Shown here: positions 36,101 through 48,460 of the stretch, one piece after another
Numbering within the stretch: the stretch's first letter is position 1
How the letters are laid out: every line of letters begins with the position of its first letter
Origin: Aptenodytes patagonicus
Taxonomy: Eukaryota; Chordata; Aves; Sphenisciformes; Spheniscidae
DNA length: 64,000 nt
NCBI RefSeq assembly: GCF_965638725.1
Contig: NC_134951.1
Location: 24,001,746 to 24,065,745, forward strand
Direction of reading: 5' to 3'
Made by a program: the position numbers and the translations under genes
Notes under the pieces: generated by a model
Databases searched by the model: none
Told to the model about the DNA's origin: nothing
What the model saw: only the letters and a program-made list of their open reading frames with translations

Positions 36101-37796
36101 GGATTTGTTTCTAATTTGCTTCTGTTTTCTCTTCTCCCTTCAGTTTGACATTTCTGCTATATAAAAGTAAAGAGAGCAGCTTGCCTCAAGGCTGCAAAAC
36201 CCAACAAATTCCTACTGTATTGAGTAGAATTTGGATAAAGCCTGTAAGGAATATCCTGAATGTGGTCACTTCAACAGTTCCATTTTGATTTAATCAACAG
36301 AAGCTGAATTAGGTCATTTAATAAAGGGCCAATACCATTACCACTATTCCTGCTGAGTCCTACTTAGTTTGCAAATGTGTATTACATCCAATGAGACTAT
36401 CTGATTATAATTAAGATCATAGAATCTAGGCTTGAAATTAATTATTGAATGCACAGAAGGATTTTGTTCCATGCATATGTGGATACTTCAGATCTATCAG
36501 AACCTTAAAGGCTGTCATACTCCATATGTACACTTTAAAGAATACCTATGTAAGAGTGTCCTTTTCAAAATGTATCAGCTATGAACTCTACAGGCAAGAA
36601 TTCTCTCTTTTCTGTGTTTCTACATGTAGCATGCATGTAGAATGCATGCAGTAGGCTCCAGTCTTGACTAGAATCTTTAGCCACTATCATGCCGTAAATT
36701 ATTTAATGACATTACAAGCAGTAGTCCCTTCTTTGAATGTTATTGCTAAGCCTCTGATGGCTATGACCTTAATTACTCTGTTACCACACTACTACCAGCT
36801 CAGTCATTACTCTTCAAAGGACTTAGAGCACTATCTAAAATGGTTGAGATTCTCTCGTGCCATGGCAAGCGCTCTCAAATCTGATTAAATTCTTTGGGAG
36901 GCAAGAAAATTCAGCACATCTTGTAGATTTGGCTGATGCTGCAACAAATGTACTAATGACAAGTAACAATGACTGTTTAAATGAAGACTACTTGGAAAAT
37001 GAATTATTATAGCTTCTATGGACTACATGCTGATCCCACATTCACTTGAGGAACTATTAACTGTCCAAGAAGAAATTCTACTAAAATTATAGGGTTTATA
37101 ATAGAGAACAAAAGGAGCATGAATGAAATCAGACTTGTACCTCAGGGATAAAAGATTTAGTAACAGAATAATTTTTCTTTTTATGAATGACTTTATAGCA
37201 TCATTTTTTATAAAGAGTGACTTTACCTTTTTACATAATCAATGGTATTTTTAAAAAACTTAAACCAGATGTTTATATTTAAACAAAAACAAAGCTGTAA
37301 ATCAAACTTTGGCATGCAAAATCTACATGTAAAGAAGCCACATAGGTAACCAAGGAGAAATTAAATAATGGGCTTTATTGATTATTATGCATGTAAAATT
37401 AATCCTTAACTGGATGAGTGAAATCTCCAAGATAAACAAGTTAATTCCTGTGATTTAAAAAGTCTACAAAGAGAATGTATTAAAAATATGCTTTAAACAT
37501 GATAAAATCTTAAAACAGTTAAGATTTAAAAAATATTGTTTTAAGAACGTGAATCATCTTGTACTCTATAGTTGCTGCAAAGTATGAAAAGTTTCTGTAT
37601 TGATCATAATCAAACAAGAAACAGGGAAAATCACTGTATTTTCAGTGGGAATTATGCTTTCAAATCTTGTATAAGCATATATTTACCACTATATAATTAT
37701 TTACAGCTTCCTAACACAAAAAACCTGTGACAAATCTGAATTTTAATCCACACAAAAAAGAACATCAGTGAATGAACGTGAGTGAATGGAACCTAC
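33149..37796 (-). other. Last ERICH1 intron
   Basis: A 4.65 kb intron with GT donor at 37796 and AG acceptor at 33149. It is AT-rich and non-coding. The only item I can pick out is a possible old DNA-transposon end near 34918-34995. Confidence 0.75.
34918..34995. repeat. Possible old DNA-transposon end (hAT-like)
   Basis: The stretch reads like the start of an amniote hAT-type repeat: a GGTTTTCAAxxTGTGGTCTG opening, a GCAGACC inverted partner and a GGGTCTGT follow-up. The assignment is by memory of such repeats only and the rest of the element is not recognisable. Confidence 0.22.
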
Positions 37797-37991
37797 CAGG
37801 AGGCATCATGGATTGTTCTTGGAATTGTTTCAAAGCATCCTTCAATCTCTCAATATCCTGTAGCAATACAAGGGATTTCAGCTGATGCAGGAGAGTCACA
37901 TCTGAGGAACAGATGGTGCGAGATTCAAGATATTGTAAAAGCTCTTGGGCAGCTGCTGAATTTACAGCAGAATCTGTGCCTTCTGATTTAT
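37797..37991 (-). CDS. ERICH1: ERICH1, penultimate coding exon
   Basis: This is a 195-nt exon, phase 1 to phase 1. The acceptor is a pyrimidine-rich TTTTTCCAG (37992-38000) and the donor GTAGGT (37791-37796). Joined to the previous exon it begins inside an Asn codon and encodes an alpha-helical stretch: SAAAQELLQYLESR, then DVTLLHQLKSLVLLQDIERL, then KDALKQFQEQSMMPP. The leucine-rich LLxQLKxLxLLQDxERLK segment and the terminal MPP before the splice matches what I recall of the conserved C-terminal domain of vertebrate ERICH1. No stop occurs in the frame and the phases fit both neighbouring exons. The spacing is 2.46 kb to the upstream exon and 4.65 kb to the last one. Confidence 0.9.
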
Positions 37992-40448
37992 CTGGAAAAA
38001 CAATTGCAAAAGCACATTAAAAATACTCAGTGAGCGCAGAGAATTTTCCTAATTATACTTTCTTTTCAAAGACCCCATCTTCCTTTTTAGTATAACTTAC
38101 AACCAAATATCAGGTACTAAAGAGCAGCTTGCTCCTCCCATTTTTCGTTAAATGTTAAAACAATGGTAAGAGGGGAAAGTATCAAAGTCAAAAATTAAAA
38201 AGGACAAAAGGATTCATAGTGACAGAAATGCAAGAGGAATCTAAGTTTTCAAAATTAGCACAGAAGAAGGTGTGATGAAGAAACTGTACTGTGGCCAAAG
38301 CACTGTGGTTTTGCTTCCTACACACTATGTATTATAAAAATGCACACACGTGGAGACAGGGAACAACTCTGTGGAACTACTGCAAAGCACTTCTGGAGGC
38401 ATCCAATTATCTTGTTACTGTACTTTTACGTTTTTACTTAAAAAGAGGGTATTACAGCATGCAAGGCAGCAGAGAAGGACATACATTGTTTCTACAGCAC
38501 TAAGGCATAAATTCATTCTTCCATTCCAGTAACAATGTATAGTCTGTCCCTTTAACCAGACTCCCTTTATTTCTTCTGTTTTTACCAGCAAGCCAACTGA
38601 GAAGAACAGATTTTCCTGATTCAGCTTTCTGACATAAGTACAAGAAGTATAATCCAATGTGACCATTTGAAAATGCTGCTAAAAGCAATGGCTTCCAATT
38701 TTTTCTAAAAAAAAATGGGGAGTGTTAAAGTCACTCAACTATAAAAGGCAAACAGCATAATGTCAGATCTATATATAAACTGGGATTTGCCTAACAAGAA
38801 AGTTAGTCACATTCTGATTTATGGATGTGACATCTTATCTGCAGATGAACTTTCTTCTACCTGAGAATTTCTCTCTGTGGATTCCAAGGTCCTCACTGGC
38901 TCAATGGTCCAATCTGCAGGTTTGACAGCAGGGCCAGTCAGTCTGTCAACCACTGCTAAAACCTGAACTTGACTTCCAGGAAAGCTGGAAGCTCAACACT
39001 TTCTCTTAAAATTCAACATTCAACACAGCTGTGGATAACTGACCAGGTTTCTGTTCTGGGTCATGTAGTAACAGCAGAACTGTTAACTGAGTTTACAATC
39101 TTGCTCAGCTACTCTGGAGTTACACTACAGCAAATGCACATATTCTAGCTTACTTAGCCGTACACTAAAGTAGTAAAGTTCTTATTTTTGGTGATGGAAA
39201 TACAGTAGCCAGAAAGTAGGATGGATTTCGAATGCTAGGCTTAGTATGAAGACCTGACACGGCAGAAATATTTTAACAGTAAGCAAAGAATATTCTATAT
39301 ATAAATCTTGAAAAAAAAATTAACATGAAATCCCTGATGTCATCTTAACAGGGGTTTTTAAGTAATTCTGTAGTCAAAGACGAATTTTATGAGACTAGGA
39401 GGTGACAGCTCTGAGTTAAGATGGACTCATACAGGTAGGTAAGCTGTTTAATATTCTTCATTCAGCTCCACAAAGACAGTCAAGGCCATGCACTTTGAAA
39501 AAAAAATTTCACTGCTTTTTTCCAGTTTTACAAGACAGTTATCGTTTTAAAGCTATGTTCTGAGCTAAGCAACTAAAGAACACACCACCTTGCCCTTAAG
39601 AAAACATATTTAATTCTAGATGATACCAACATAATCTGGTGTATGTACACATAATTACTATACTTACCATTAAAACTTCATTCTCTCTGAAAGGCATTTA
39701 TGACATAAGCACCATACAAGCAGCTTTTTAGGAAGGCAACGGATGAAACATATAGCAGGAATTTCTCTGATTTTAGCGGCCAGATGAACATTCAATAGGC
39801 CATTAGGGATAACAGCCATGCAACCCTTTTTAAAGTGCTACGGAATGTGCATTGAGCATCAGTTCACATCCATCTTGTTCACAAGTGCTTTATGCCAATA
39901 CACTTTCCCAGTGTCTACAGTATCTTCCCCTTTCCTCTTGAATGCTGTCTGTCTAGATTTCCTTATATATCACAAATAAATCTCCTCCTGGGGAGGAGAA
40001 CTTTCTGAAAAGTAGGTTGGTTCAGAGATAGTAAGCATGAAAGTAGTTTAGGATAGCAATTATTGCCCTCATTTGAAGCTCTCTGAATGCAAGTAATCCT
40101 TCTGGATGTTTGCTTGCAGAGGAAAGAAGATTTTGGTCCAATTTAACCACTACCTTTACCCCAAGTGCATTGGAATGTTTTAAAAAAGAGCAAGGAATAT
40201 TATGTATATTTTCAAAGACAGAGAAACAAAGATATTAGAACCACAGTTTTTTATATTGGTGTGGATTCTTACATATTCATGTACACACCAGAAAACGGGA
40301 CAAATACTACGTACTCGCATGTCTTACTGAGTTCAAAAGAGACACTTCTCCAATAGATTTGGCCCATTCTACAGCAATAATAAGTGCATATCTATTTTCC
40401 CCTATGCGGTAATACTCATGAAAATAAAGGAGAAAGAGTAGTACATAC
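37992..40448 (-). other. ERICH1 intron between the large and penultimate coding exons
   Basis: A 2.46 kb intron with GTATGT donor at 40448 and TTTTTCCAG acceptor at 37992. A short minus-strand open stretch at 38500-38690 has no recognised homology. I see nothing else in it. Confidence 0.75.
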
Positions 40449-40826
40449 TGTCAGCAAAATAAATTTGTTGTGTTGCCTGCAGGAAGTCCAGAATGCTATC
40501 TGCCTTTTCATCTATGTCTTTTAAGCCTGCTGCTTCTTCTCTGTTGTTTTTGTCAGGCTGATACGTAAAATCCACACCGGTAGTTTTTGTTACCAAGCCA
40601 GCTGCTCTCATTTTTTCTTTCTGTCGCTTCTTCTTCATTTTCCTCTTTTTGTTTTTGCTTATTTTGGGACTGTCTATCTGCTGCAGCTGTAAATTATCTT
40701 GAACAAGAGTCTCTTGCATTCCAGATTCTGTTTGTTCTCCATGTAAATTATTAGAGTTTTGCAAACTGTTCTTTTGTTTCTTCCTTCGAATGCGCTTTCT
40801 CTTGGTTTGTCCTTGATATTCCTCCT
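40449..40826 (-). CDS. ERICH1: ERICH1 (glutamate-rich protein 1), large internal coding exon
   Basis: This is a 378-nt exon, phase 1 at both ends. The acceptor reads GAATCTGCAG (40827-40836) and the donor GTATGT (40443-40448). The product is a poorly characterised, highly charged protein. The translation starts near EEYQGQTKRKRIRRKKQK, a basic cluster that could act as a nuclear localisation signal. A second basic block follows, KISKNKKRKMKKKRQKEKMR, then AAGLVTKTTGVDFTYQP, then ADSILDFLQATQQIYFAD. From memory, human ERICH1 has the same order of motifs: a basic patch, SKNKKRKLKKK, AAGL with a Gly-Val-x-Phe-x-Tyr-Gln-Pro motif, and a SILNFL-type helix before the next exon. The long Glu-rich repeat that mammals carry between the last two motifs is reduced here to about 20 residues. 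The reading frame continues exactly into the exon at 37797-37991. Identity is confident; function is unknown. Confidence 0.9.
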
Positions 40827-43209
40827 CTGCAGATTCAAAAGAGACATGATAGTTGTAAATAAGATCTGTAATAAGCATTTTGGAACTGCATACAATGAAA
40901 TATTACTCCCTTCAAATTCTGGGATCTCTGAGTGGCTCTAACATTACTTTTATGCTTAGAATGCCTTTCAGTACTATGTCAAAGCCAACTTTTCTGAAGG
41001 CACTGAGTAAGAAGACAAGTTCTTTTCCCTTCTGCTTTCAATAAAGACTGTACTCTCCTTCATGCGACATATTTGACATCACATTTACTTTCTTAAGGCA
41101 GATAATAGGGTTCTATACAGAGTGAGGTCAAAAGGATCGCCAGGGAAAAAAACAGTATGGGCAGGCTGGGGGACACGGGATGAGAGAGCTCCCCCAGGAG
41201 CCCCACACCACCAGTTGGTAGACTTGACCAAGAATGCAAGAAGAATGCATGTAATTCACAATAAAAGATGATAGCGTTTATATCAACGATATCCCTCCAT
41301 GATAGTGCTGTGCCTTAAAAACACCAGGCATCTGTTTCTGATTCTTCTACTTTCTCCTCCTTAAACATTCTCCTCCTTTGGGATATCTTACTGCTAGCTC
41401 AGCCTTGGACATCAACTTTATAGGGAAAGCATGCAAGGCATCAGTGACCTTGGCAAATAATCGCTGATCTCTTTAACAGCCTGTCTTGGTTCTGTCATTC
41501 CCTTGCTACATAATAATTTCCTTACTAGTGAATTCTTCAAAAGGCTCAAATGTTGAGGGAAAGAAGTCCCTCTTGCTCTCCAAGACCGCTTTCATGCTTC
41601 TTTACTCAGATCTTATCCCTGTACACAAAGCCAGAGTTCTAAAGTCATCGCTGACCCTGAACTGACTGCCTCTCCTACACACTCCTGCGTGTAAGCCCTC
41701 CTGGCACTAATGAGGGAAGACTGCCAGAATCCATCCTCCCTTTGACTGCACTGCTGCTGAAGTCCATATTCATGCCTATAGTAATTCCTGTCTAATTAAC
41801 TGAAAATCCCTCTTCCATGGTCTAACAAAATCCTCACACTTTTAAACATCATGGAGTGCAGAATGCCAGTGTTCTTCTAATGTCTTGCTCTAGAAAGTTA
41901 AGCCATTTATCCTTCCTTCAACCTCTACCTGCATGTTTCTAAATTCCTCACAGTGCACTGAGCCCAGTGTTCTTATTTATCTGGCTTTACGCCATTGTCT
42001 TAGGGTCAAAGAATCTTTGCTTGGCTAATGCTGGTGTAATGCAGGAGAGACACCTGAAGCCCAATGGTTGTTTCCAAATGATCTGCATCATCTCCTGAAC
42101 TGCCACTGACATTCTCAGCTTGTTTGGCTTTCTCATCACTCCTCCCCCTACCTGTCTTTGCCTCTATTTTATCCATGATTGGAGGCCCTCTCTTTCATTT
42201 CTGTTTCTTTTTCTGTCTTGAACTCTGTCAGCTCTGAGCCACTTTCTCTCTTTAAATATCACTACAAGACTTTTAGTTCTTTAGCTGACACATGACTCAC
42301 TGCAAAGCAATTTTCCATACTTTCTATGAAGAAGGCTGCATAAAAATAAATTTGCTGTATTGTAATTGAACACCATGGCATGTTAAAGACACACCAAACG
42401 TCACCTCATACCCACAGTGTGGAATGTTTCGCACGCATGGTATTTGAGCTAAATATCTTTATACGTGATTTGGACATATGGGATGTGGGAAAAATAACGT
42501 CTGTGTCGTCCTGTAGGAATAAAATATCAGAACTGAAGGCAGATATGAATGGTGAAAGATACTATAAACAAAATATCAATGTTTCCTCTTAAGATCTAAT
42601 TTGGATTTTCATGGGAGTATTTGTGTTATAATAGGTGAATTTCACTGTAAACATAGATACATTGTTCTGTAAAATTTCTCAGCCCTCTGTTAACCTGAAC
42701 CACAGTGTTTGCTAATAAAGCTACTCTAATCTGTGCTCTCAGCAAAGTGGCCCAGCATGCTCTTTAAGCATCCAAGAATCACTAAATCTCAGCACATCTA
42801 CAGCATGTTGTGCAGCCAAGCACCCTCAATTGGTTTGAAGCCACTTGAAAAAAAATGGTGCAGAAGGCGGAACAGGGCTTAAGAAAATTGATGTTTTGAG
42901 TCAAATCCAAAAGTTTGCTTATCCTTGGTAGCTCAGGACAGCAGAAGGTCTGAAGAGACCAGGGTGAAGCTGTCAAAACACAGAATGAACGAAGTCTTCC
43001 TATGTGTATGTTATTAAGATAAATACCCAACTGAAAGGAAATCAGAACTGTGCTGAGTTTCCTCCAACACAGAAAACAAGTCAAATGCAAGACTTTACCT
43101 AGTTCTCTTGAGGAGTTAAACTGGCAGTTCTCTAGCAGTTTTTGTTATTCTTTGCCTCATATTTTAATGTCTTTTTAGTATCTACTGCTCCATGTGTGGG
43201 AGCTACTAG
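40827..43209. other. Probable ERICH1 intron sequence upstream of the large exon
   Basis: Non-coding sequence 5' of the large ERICH1 exon. Around 42435-42510 a plus-strand stretch encodes NIFIRDLDIWD, resembling the NIFI(N)DLD segment just before the reverse transcriptase catalytic box of CR1. It may belong with the old CR1 piece that follows at 43210. Otherwise nothing is recognised; 41300-42250 is pyrimidine-rich. Confidence 0.4.
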
Positions 43210-43490
43210 CGATGCAACATCAGGAACAGATGAAATTAGATGTTGACAAATGCAAACCAATGGACACAAAAGGGATTAATTTGAACAACTCACTGCTAGG
43301 GTTAGAGCGAACTATTATCAGCTGAGGAAAAACAAAAGAAAAGCCAGACCTGTGCATCAGTATGGAAAGCTCAATGAAAACATTTTCTCAGTGGGTATCA
43401 GTGATCAGAACAGCAAACACCTTGTTTGCATACATAAGAAAGAGGATCGAAAATAACAGGAAAAATTTAAAAGCTATTATACAAATCTGT
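43210..43490 (+). mobile_element. Old, decayed CR1 LINE fragment (plus strand)
   Basis: The nucleotide string AGATGTTGACAAATGCAAA, and later AGCTCAATGAAAACATTTTC followed by AGAACAGCAAACACC and ATAAGAAAGAGGATCGAAAA, follow the order of the CR1 region downstream of the reverse transcriptase active site (VDKCKVMH, then the SMKTSTQCA-type segment, then KANRMLGII-KKGIENK). It is full of stops and indels. It matches the same CR1 group as the old copies at 14685-17600 and 46700-48460. Confidence 0.5.
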
Positions 43491-46400
43491 TGTACTCTTC
43501 AAGCCTGTAACACTATGTTTCTTAGCATAGTCCCAGCACGGTAAGACTTTGGCAGACAAGAGGAGGACTCTCACAGAAGTTACCAGAGAAAGAAACTCCA
43601 AAAAGATTCGTACGATTTGACTTGCAAGAAGGAGTAATAAAATGGGCTCTGTTTCTTCCTCCTCATGCAAGAACAAGGTGACATATAATTAAACTGAGCA
43701 GCTTCACAAGCAAATAGAAGAAAGTAAATACTTGTTTTACAAATGGTACAGTTAGCTTATTGAATTCACGTGTGTGTGGTATGCATAGGAGCCAAGTTCT
43801 TAATGGGATTCAAGAACTGATTGTTTATATAGCCAGCAAGGCTACCCGATTATAACACCTATGCTAAAACATAAGTAAGAGTTGTACAAGAAATATAAAC
43901 CATAATGTTTAGGTCACAGCCCACACAATGATCTTAACAAATGAAATGTTCAGAGGGATTCACCTCCCACAACTTTAGCTGTCTGAAAAGAAAATACTTA
44001 GTGCATACTTAGACCTATGCTCCCTCTGATAAACCAAGAGATGCTAGCATGTTCAGAAAGCAATTTACCTCATCCTAAACCAGCTGGGATGGAAATGCAC
44101 CCTGAAGGTCTTCATCTCTCTCTCTCCCCTTCCATTAACTACAAAGGAAATGTAGACAATGAATTTGGACTAGATGCTTGCAACAATTGAGAAGAATTAG
44201 TCTCTTTTACAAAAATTAACAGTATGGAGGAAGGTGCTTCTTAACATGAGTCTGCTCATCAGACTGATTTTTACTAGTTAACAAAATCCACTGTTTTATT
44301 AAAAAAAACCCTTTTGACTGATTCTCTACAATTTCAAACCAGTAGGGAGGCCTGATAAATTTCAATAGATATGAATTTGGTTCTAATAATTTTTTCCACT
44401 GACTGAAGAGGTTTGTTATGTCAAAGCACCATAATTATAACAAATGCAGGGAATATATACTACACAAGCAATCTTAGTAAGTTGTTTAATACAAACTTAA
44501 GCAATGTCGATAGGAATATCAGCTTTTGGACCATACTAACTATAGCCACAACTGTAGCTACAGCTTGTCCTAATTCCACAAGAGCTGATGACTCTTCTCC
44601 TTCTGTTCCATAATGGCCTGTCACCTTTCTCCCTCCTGAGACGCATCTCTGCTCCACAAGTGGCTTAATTTATCACATAATCCAATTATCCAGAAGCAAT
44701 TGTCTTTAACTTGTTTAGTTTGGACTTGGTGCCCTCTCAGACTGAGAAAAGTGGCTTCCAGACAGAATGCTCACATACGTTTTTCCGGCCACGGTTGTAA
44801 TTTCATAAGCATTTCTTTCAGCCTTAATAAGAACACCCTCCTCAGGAACTGTTCAGAGTTAAAAATAACTGCTTTCTTTGGGGTTTTCTTTGTTTGTGTC
44901 CGTCCCGTCCCCCCCCGATTATTTTTAGTCTAGATTACTTTCCTGATGCAGTTTACCATGCAGCTGCACAGTCACGCTAGCCTGACTGACAGAATGATAT
45001 GGAAGTGGGAATGAGCAGCCTGAAAAGGAAAGTCAGCACCAAAAGAAAAAGTCATCTTCCAACAGCCTATCTGACCTGGTCTGAAACATCAAAAAGGTTT
45101 CTCCATGCAAACTGCATGTCTCCTTAACAGAACAGAGGCAAAAATCGGTCAAAAAACAGACTTAAAATGAAATCGAGAACTCAGTTAATAGATACCGCTT
45201 ATTGAATTTTGATAATGGAAAGTCAGCACATCCAGTTTATATCTTCAAGGAAAAGCAGAAAATAATAAAAAAGATGATTTACATCAAGATTCCAAATAAG
45301 GTGACTTTTATTTATTAACTTCTATTATATTAGCAAGTTATTTTGTATTCATCATCAGGGCAGCAGGAGACATGAAGAGATTAAATACAAAGCTTAACAT
45401 AGGCTAACAGCAACAGCTGAATGTTCCTGCCATCCGGACTAACCATCAGCATGAACACATTGCTGGCAACTCCGTGATTGAAAAGATGAGCTTCCTCAAG
45501 TTTATCTCTATTATTTCAGTTCCTTCAGACAATGGCAGATGGAAACACTCCGGGAAAGCATCATATAAGACAATGAAAAATGAGAGGCTATTTACTTAGG
45601 TGTCTGCAAGTCTAAGGCATACAAAGTTCCACAGCATGCCAAACTGCAGTTTGGCTTTGAGTATCTGAGAATAAGCTGACGTACTAGGGATTTTTAAAAA
45701 CCAGGTCCCTAAATATTATTAGAACCAACCTTTAGAACAGCACATAAAAAAAAAAAAAAAAAGAGATGAAGAGATAAAGCAAACTGAGGAAAAGAAAGTC
45801 AAAGAATATCCTCTGAGCTTTAGAAATCTCCTCTAAAATGTGCTCATCATGACTCAAGTATGGCAGCTGGCTCTCCTGCTCAAGGACCAAGTCCCACAGT
45901 AGGCCTTCCGGATGTTGTTCATGGTAATTTTGTTCTTTTGCTCAGATGAAACAGGACATGTGCCTCTCCTGATTTTTCATCCAGTTTAAACTCTCTTCTT
46001 CTCCCTGATATACTGGATGGATTTTCCATGGTGTACCAAGCAGTCAATGCAGAGGAATCTAATTTTGGTTTAGGATCTTGCAAGGGAAAAAAATGTTATT
46101 TTTAGTGCCAATTAAGATATCAGCAGCTACAATTTGGCCACGAGTGAAAAGCTGTGGCTAACAAATGCAGTAAAATGTAATGGTTCATTAGAATAAAAGC
46201 AATACTGAAAAGATCTCAGGAGCACAAGATGACAGTAATATTTTTACACTCTTTTTTTTAGAAATTGTTTCAAATCATCATTTGAAATCAGAAAAAAACC
46301 CACTTCAAAGGTTTTAGTAATCTACAACACTTTTGATGCTGGAGAAAATTGCAAAAGACAGGAAGCTGTTTAGGATAGGGACCATCTTTCGTTTGTTCAT

Positions 46401-46699
46401 TCATACTATGTTTGTATACTCACAGATGAAGAATTCATATAAAACTGGCAAATGTTGCATATATGCTGCCTACCACAACAGAGTACTACCCTCTTGGATT
46501 TAAAGCAAATCCAATTAACAGTAGTGACAATAAGTAGTAAAAGCAGATATCATGGTCTGCCAGAGTCTTCAATCCTCAATGTTTATCTGACTGTATATAC
46601 AGACAAATTTCTCTTACTCATAAGCTATGTCAAATTTCTGCCATAAGAGGAACCGCACTTGGTCACAACAAACATCTACCTAGTACCATAACCTGTATC
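43491..46699. other. Unassigned non-coding sequence, probable ERICH1 intron or upstream flank
   Basis: No open frame with recognisable homology. A run of 18 A lies at 45746-45763. Nothing else was recognised. Confidence 0.4.
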
Positions 46700-48460
46700 A
46701 AACAGTAGCCATACACTGCATTCAAGATAAGGTAAACTTTGGATTTATACAGTGGTATAACGATGTTCCTTCTTTTGTACTTCTTACCCTAATAATTGCC
46801 ATAATTTTATCTGTTTTTTGACTACTGCTGAGTGCTGAAATGTTTTCACAGAGTTATTTATCATACTGTAAAATCTTACTCTTGCTTTGTAACAGCCAGC
46901 TCCGAGCCCACCATTTTGCAGGTGAATTTTGACTGGTTGTTTTTTTCCTAAGTGCATCACTTGACAACTATCTAAAATGTGTTTCACCTGCCATTTTTGA
47001 CAAATCACTCAATCTGAGGTTACGGTGCACCCAGCTGTTCCTCTAGTGCAGTCAATATCTGTGTAGCCATCAGGAAACCTTCTGACTTCACTGTTCACTC
47101 TTTTTACTTGACCATCTAACGAACACAAGCCTTCAGTTGTGACCTCCCGGTTTTGAGAACTGCTGCATTCTCTTCATCTGCTTATCTATTCTGGAACTTT
47201 CCCTTTCACACTATGTCTGTGTGCCCCTTTGGTGAGGGGCTTTTTCAAAAACTTTGTGGAAATTCAAGGAAACCACATCAACTCTAACACCCTTATCCAC
47301 ATACATAGAATTCCAAGATATGTGTAGATTTCCTCTTTGCAAACCTCATGTTGATCTTTCCCATGCAGATGACAGGTTTTCCGGCATCCACAAATCTTGT
47401 TTTGCATTATAATTTGCGCTGAACTGCCTAGGGCCAACACAAGGATTACAGGCTTGCAGTTCCCTGGATGATTTAAGAACTGTTTTAAAAAACTGGCATC
47501 ACACTATCCAGCCTCAAAGTCTCTGTTAACAAGGCAATTTGAAAAGGAAGTGGTTATGCATCACTATCAATAACACAGGCAATTTTCCCCCTTAAATTCT
47601 TTCAGAAATTTTAGGTGAATAAAATCTGGTACTAGTGATTTTATTTTATCATTTATTTTGTTGCATGACCATTAAATCACATCCATTTCACATATCCTTT
47701 GAGAAAACCCAAGAAAGAATGTTCCAGCATGGGATTCTCCATGGTTTTTTCCACAGATAACATCAATGCAAAGAATTTATTTAACTTCTCTGAAACAGGC
47801 CTCCCTAAGTATTCCTTCTAAACCATGATCATTGGCGAAAAAGACTGGCAGGCGCATTGCTCCTGATGCATCAGAAGTAAGACCTATTACCAGTTTTAGT
47901 TCTTTGTACCATTTGCTCAAATACTCCTTAGCCTGTCTTACCATGTTTTTACATTTAAACCGGTTTAAAACATCATTTGGGTGCGAATTCAGCTTTTTAA
48001 AGGACACCTACTTCTTTCTAACAACTTCTTTTAGTTCTCTCTGCTGTATTCCTTTCGCTTTTTCCTCAAGCCTTTCATGACAAGTGGTGGGCGCTGGCCT
48101 TGAATATCACATATGGTCATAAGGACACATATGATGTCCTTAAGTAGCTTCCACACCACCTGGTACAACTTCCTTCTCTTAGCTGACCTTTTTTAGGTTC
48201 TTTTTAGTAAGTATCTTTATTTTTGTGTAGTGTCCCTTCTTGAAGTGGATCACAACTGTTGTGGATCTTTTGGCATTTTTTGTTGTTGTTGTTGTTGTTT
48301 CAGTAGGATGTTGAACCTAATGGTTGCTGTTGCAACGTGCCTCTTGTGAACCAAACTCCACCCCGGACAAAGTCAAGAGTCACATTTCTTCTCACAGCCC
48401 CACCAACCAATGCCTTAGTTATTGATTGTGTCTAAAAACAGACTTTTCACAACATCCTGA
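46700..48460 (-). mobile_element. Old CR1 LINE copy, minus strand (about 1.75 kb, heavily decayed)
   Basis: On the minus strand the CR1 ORF2 order can be followed from high to low coordinates. Near 48200-48450 are remains of the end of the endonuclease region. At 47777-48007 a 76-codon open piece (MVRQAKEYLSKWYKELK) lies in the linker. Near 47420-47500 the nucleotides match the CR1 segment for DPGNYRPVS. At 47220-47300 VDKG-VDVV-LNF is the equivalent of [14 protein letters not shown]. At 46780-47010 KWQVK-CQVMHLGK corresponds to KWQMKFNVDKCKVMHIGK. Stops and indels are frequent. It reads like the turtle/crocodile-like CR1 group rather than the young avian copies, so it is probably ancient. 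Confidence 0.65.
48280..48300 (+). repeat. (GTT)n microsatellite
   Basis: About six to seven units of GTT/TGT in a row, lying inside the old CR1 copy. Confidence 0.85.

Noticed and set aside
38500..38690. Minus-strand open frame of 62 codons inside the ERICH1 intron.
   Set aside because: Short, no recognised domain, and the flanking exons splice together in phase without it.
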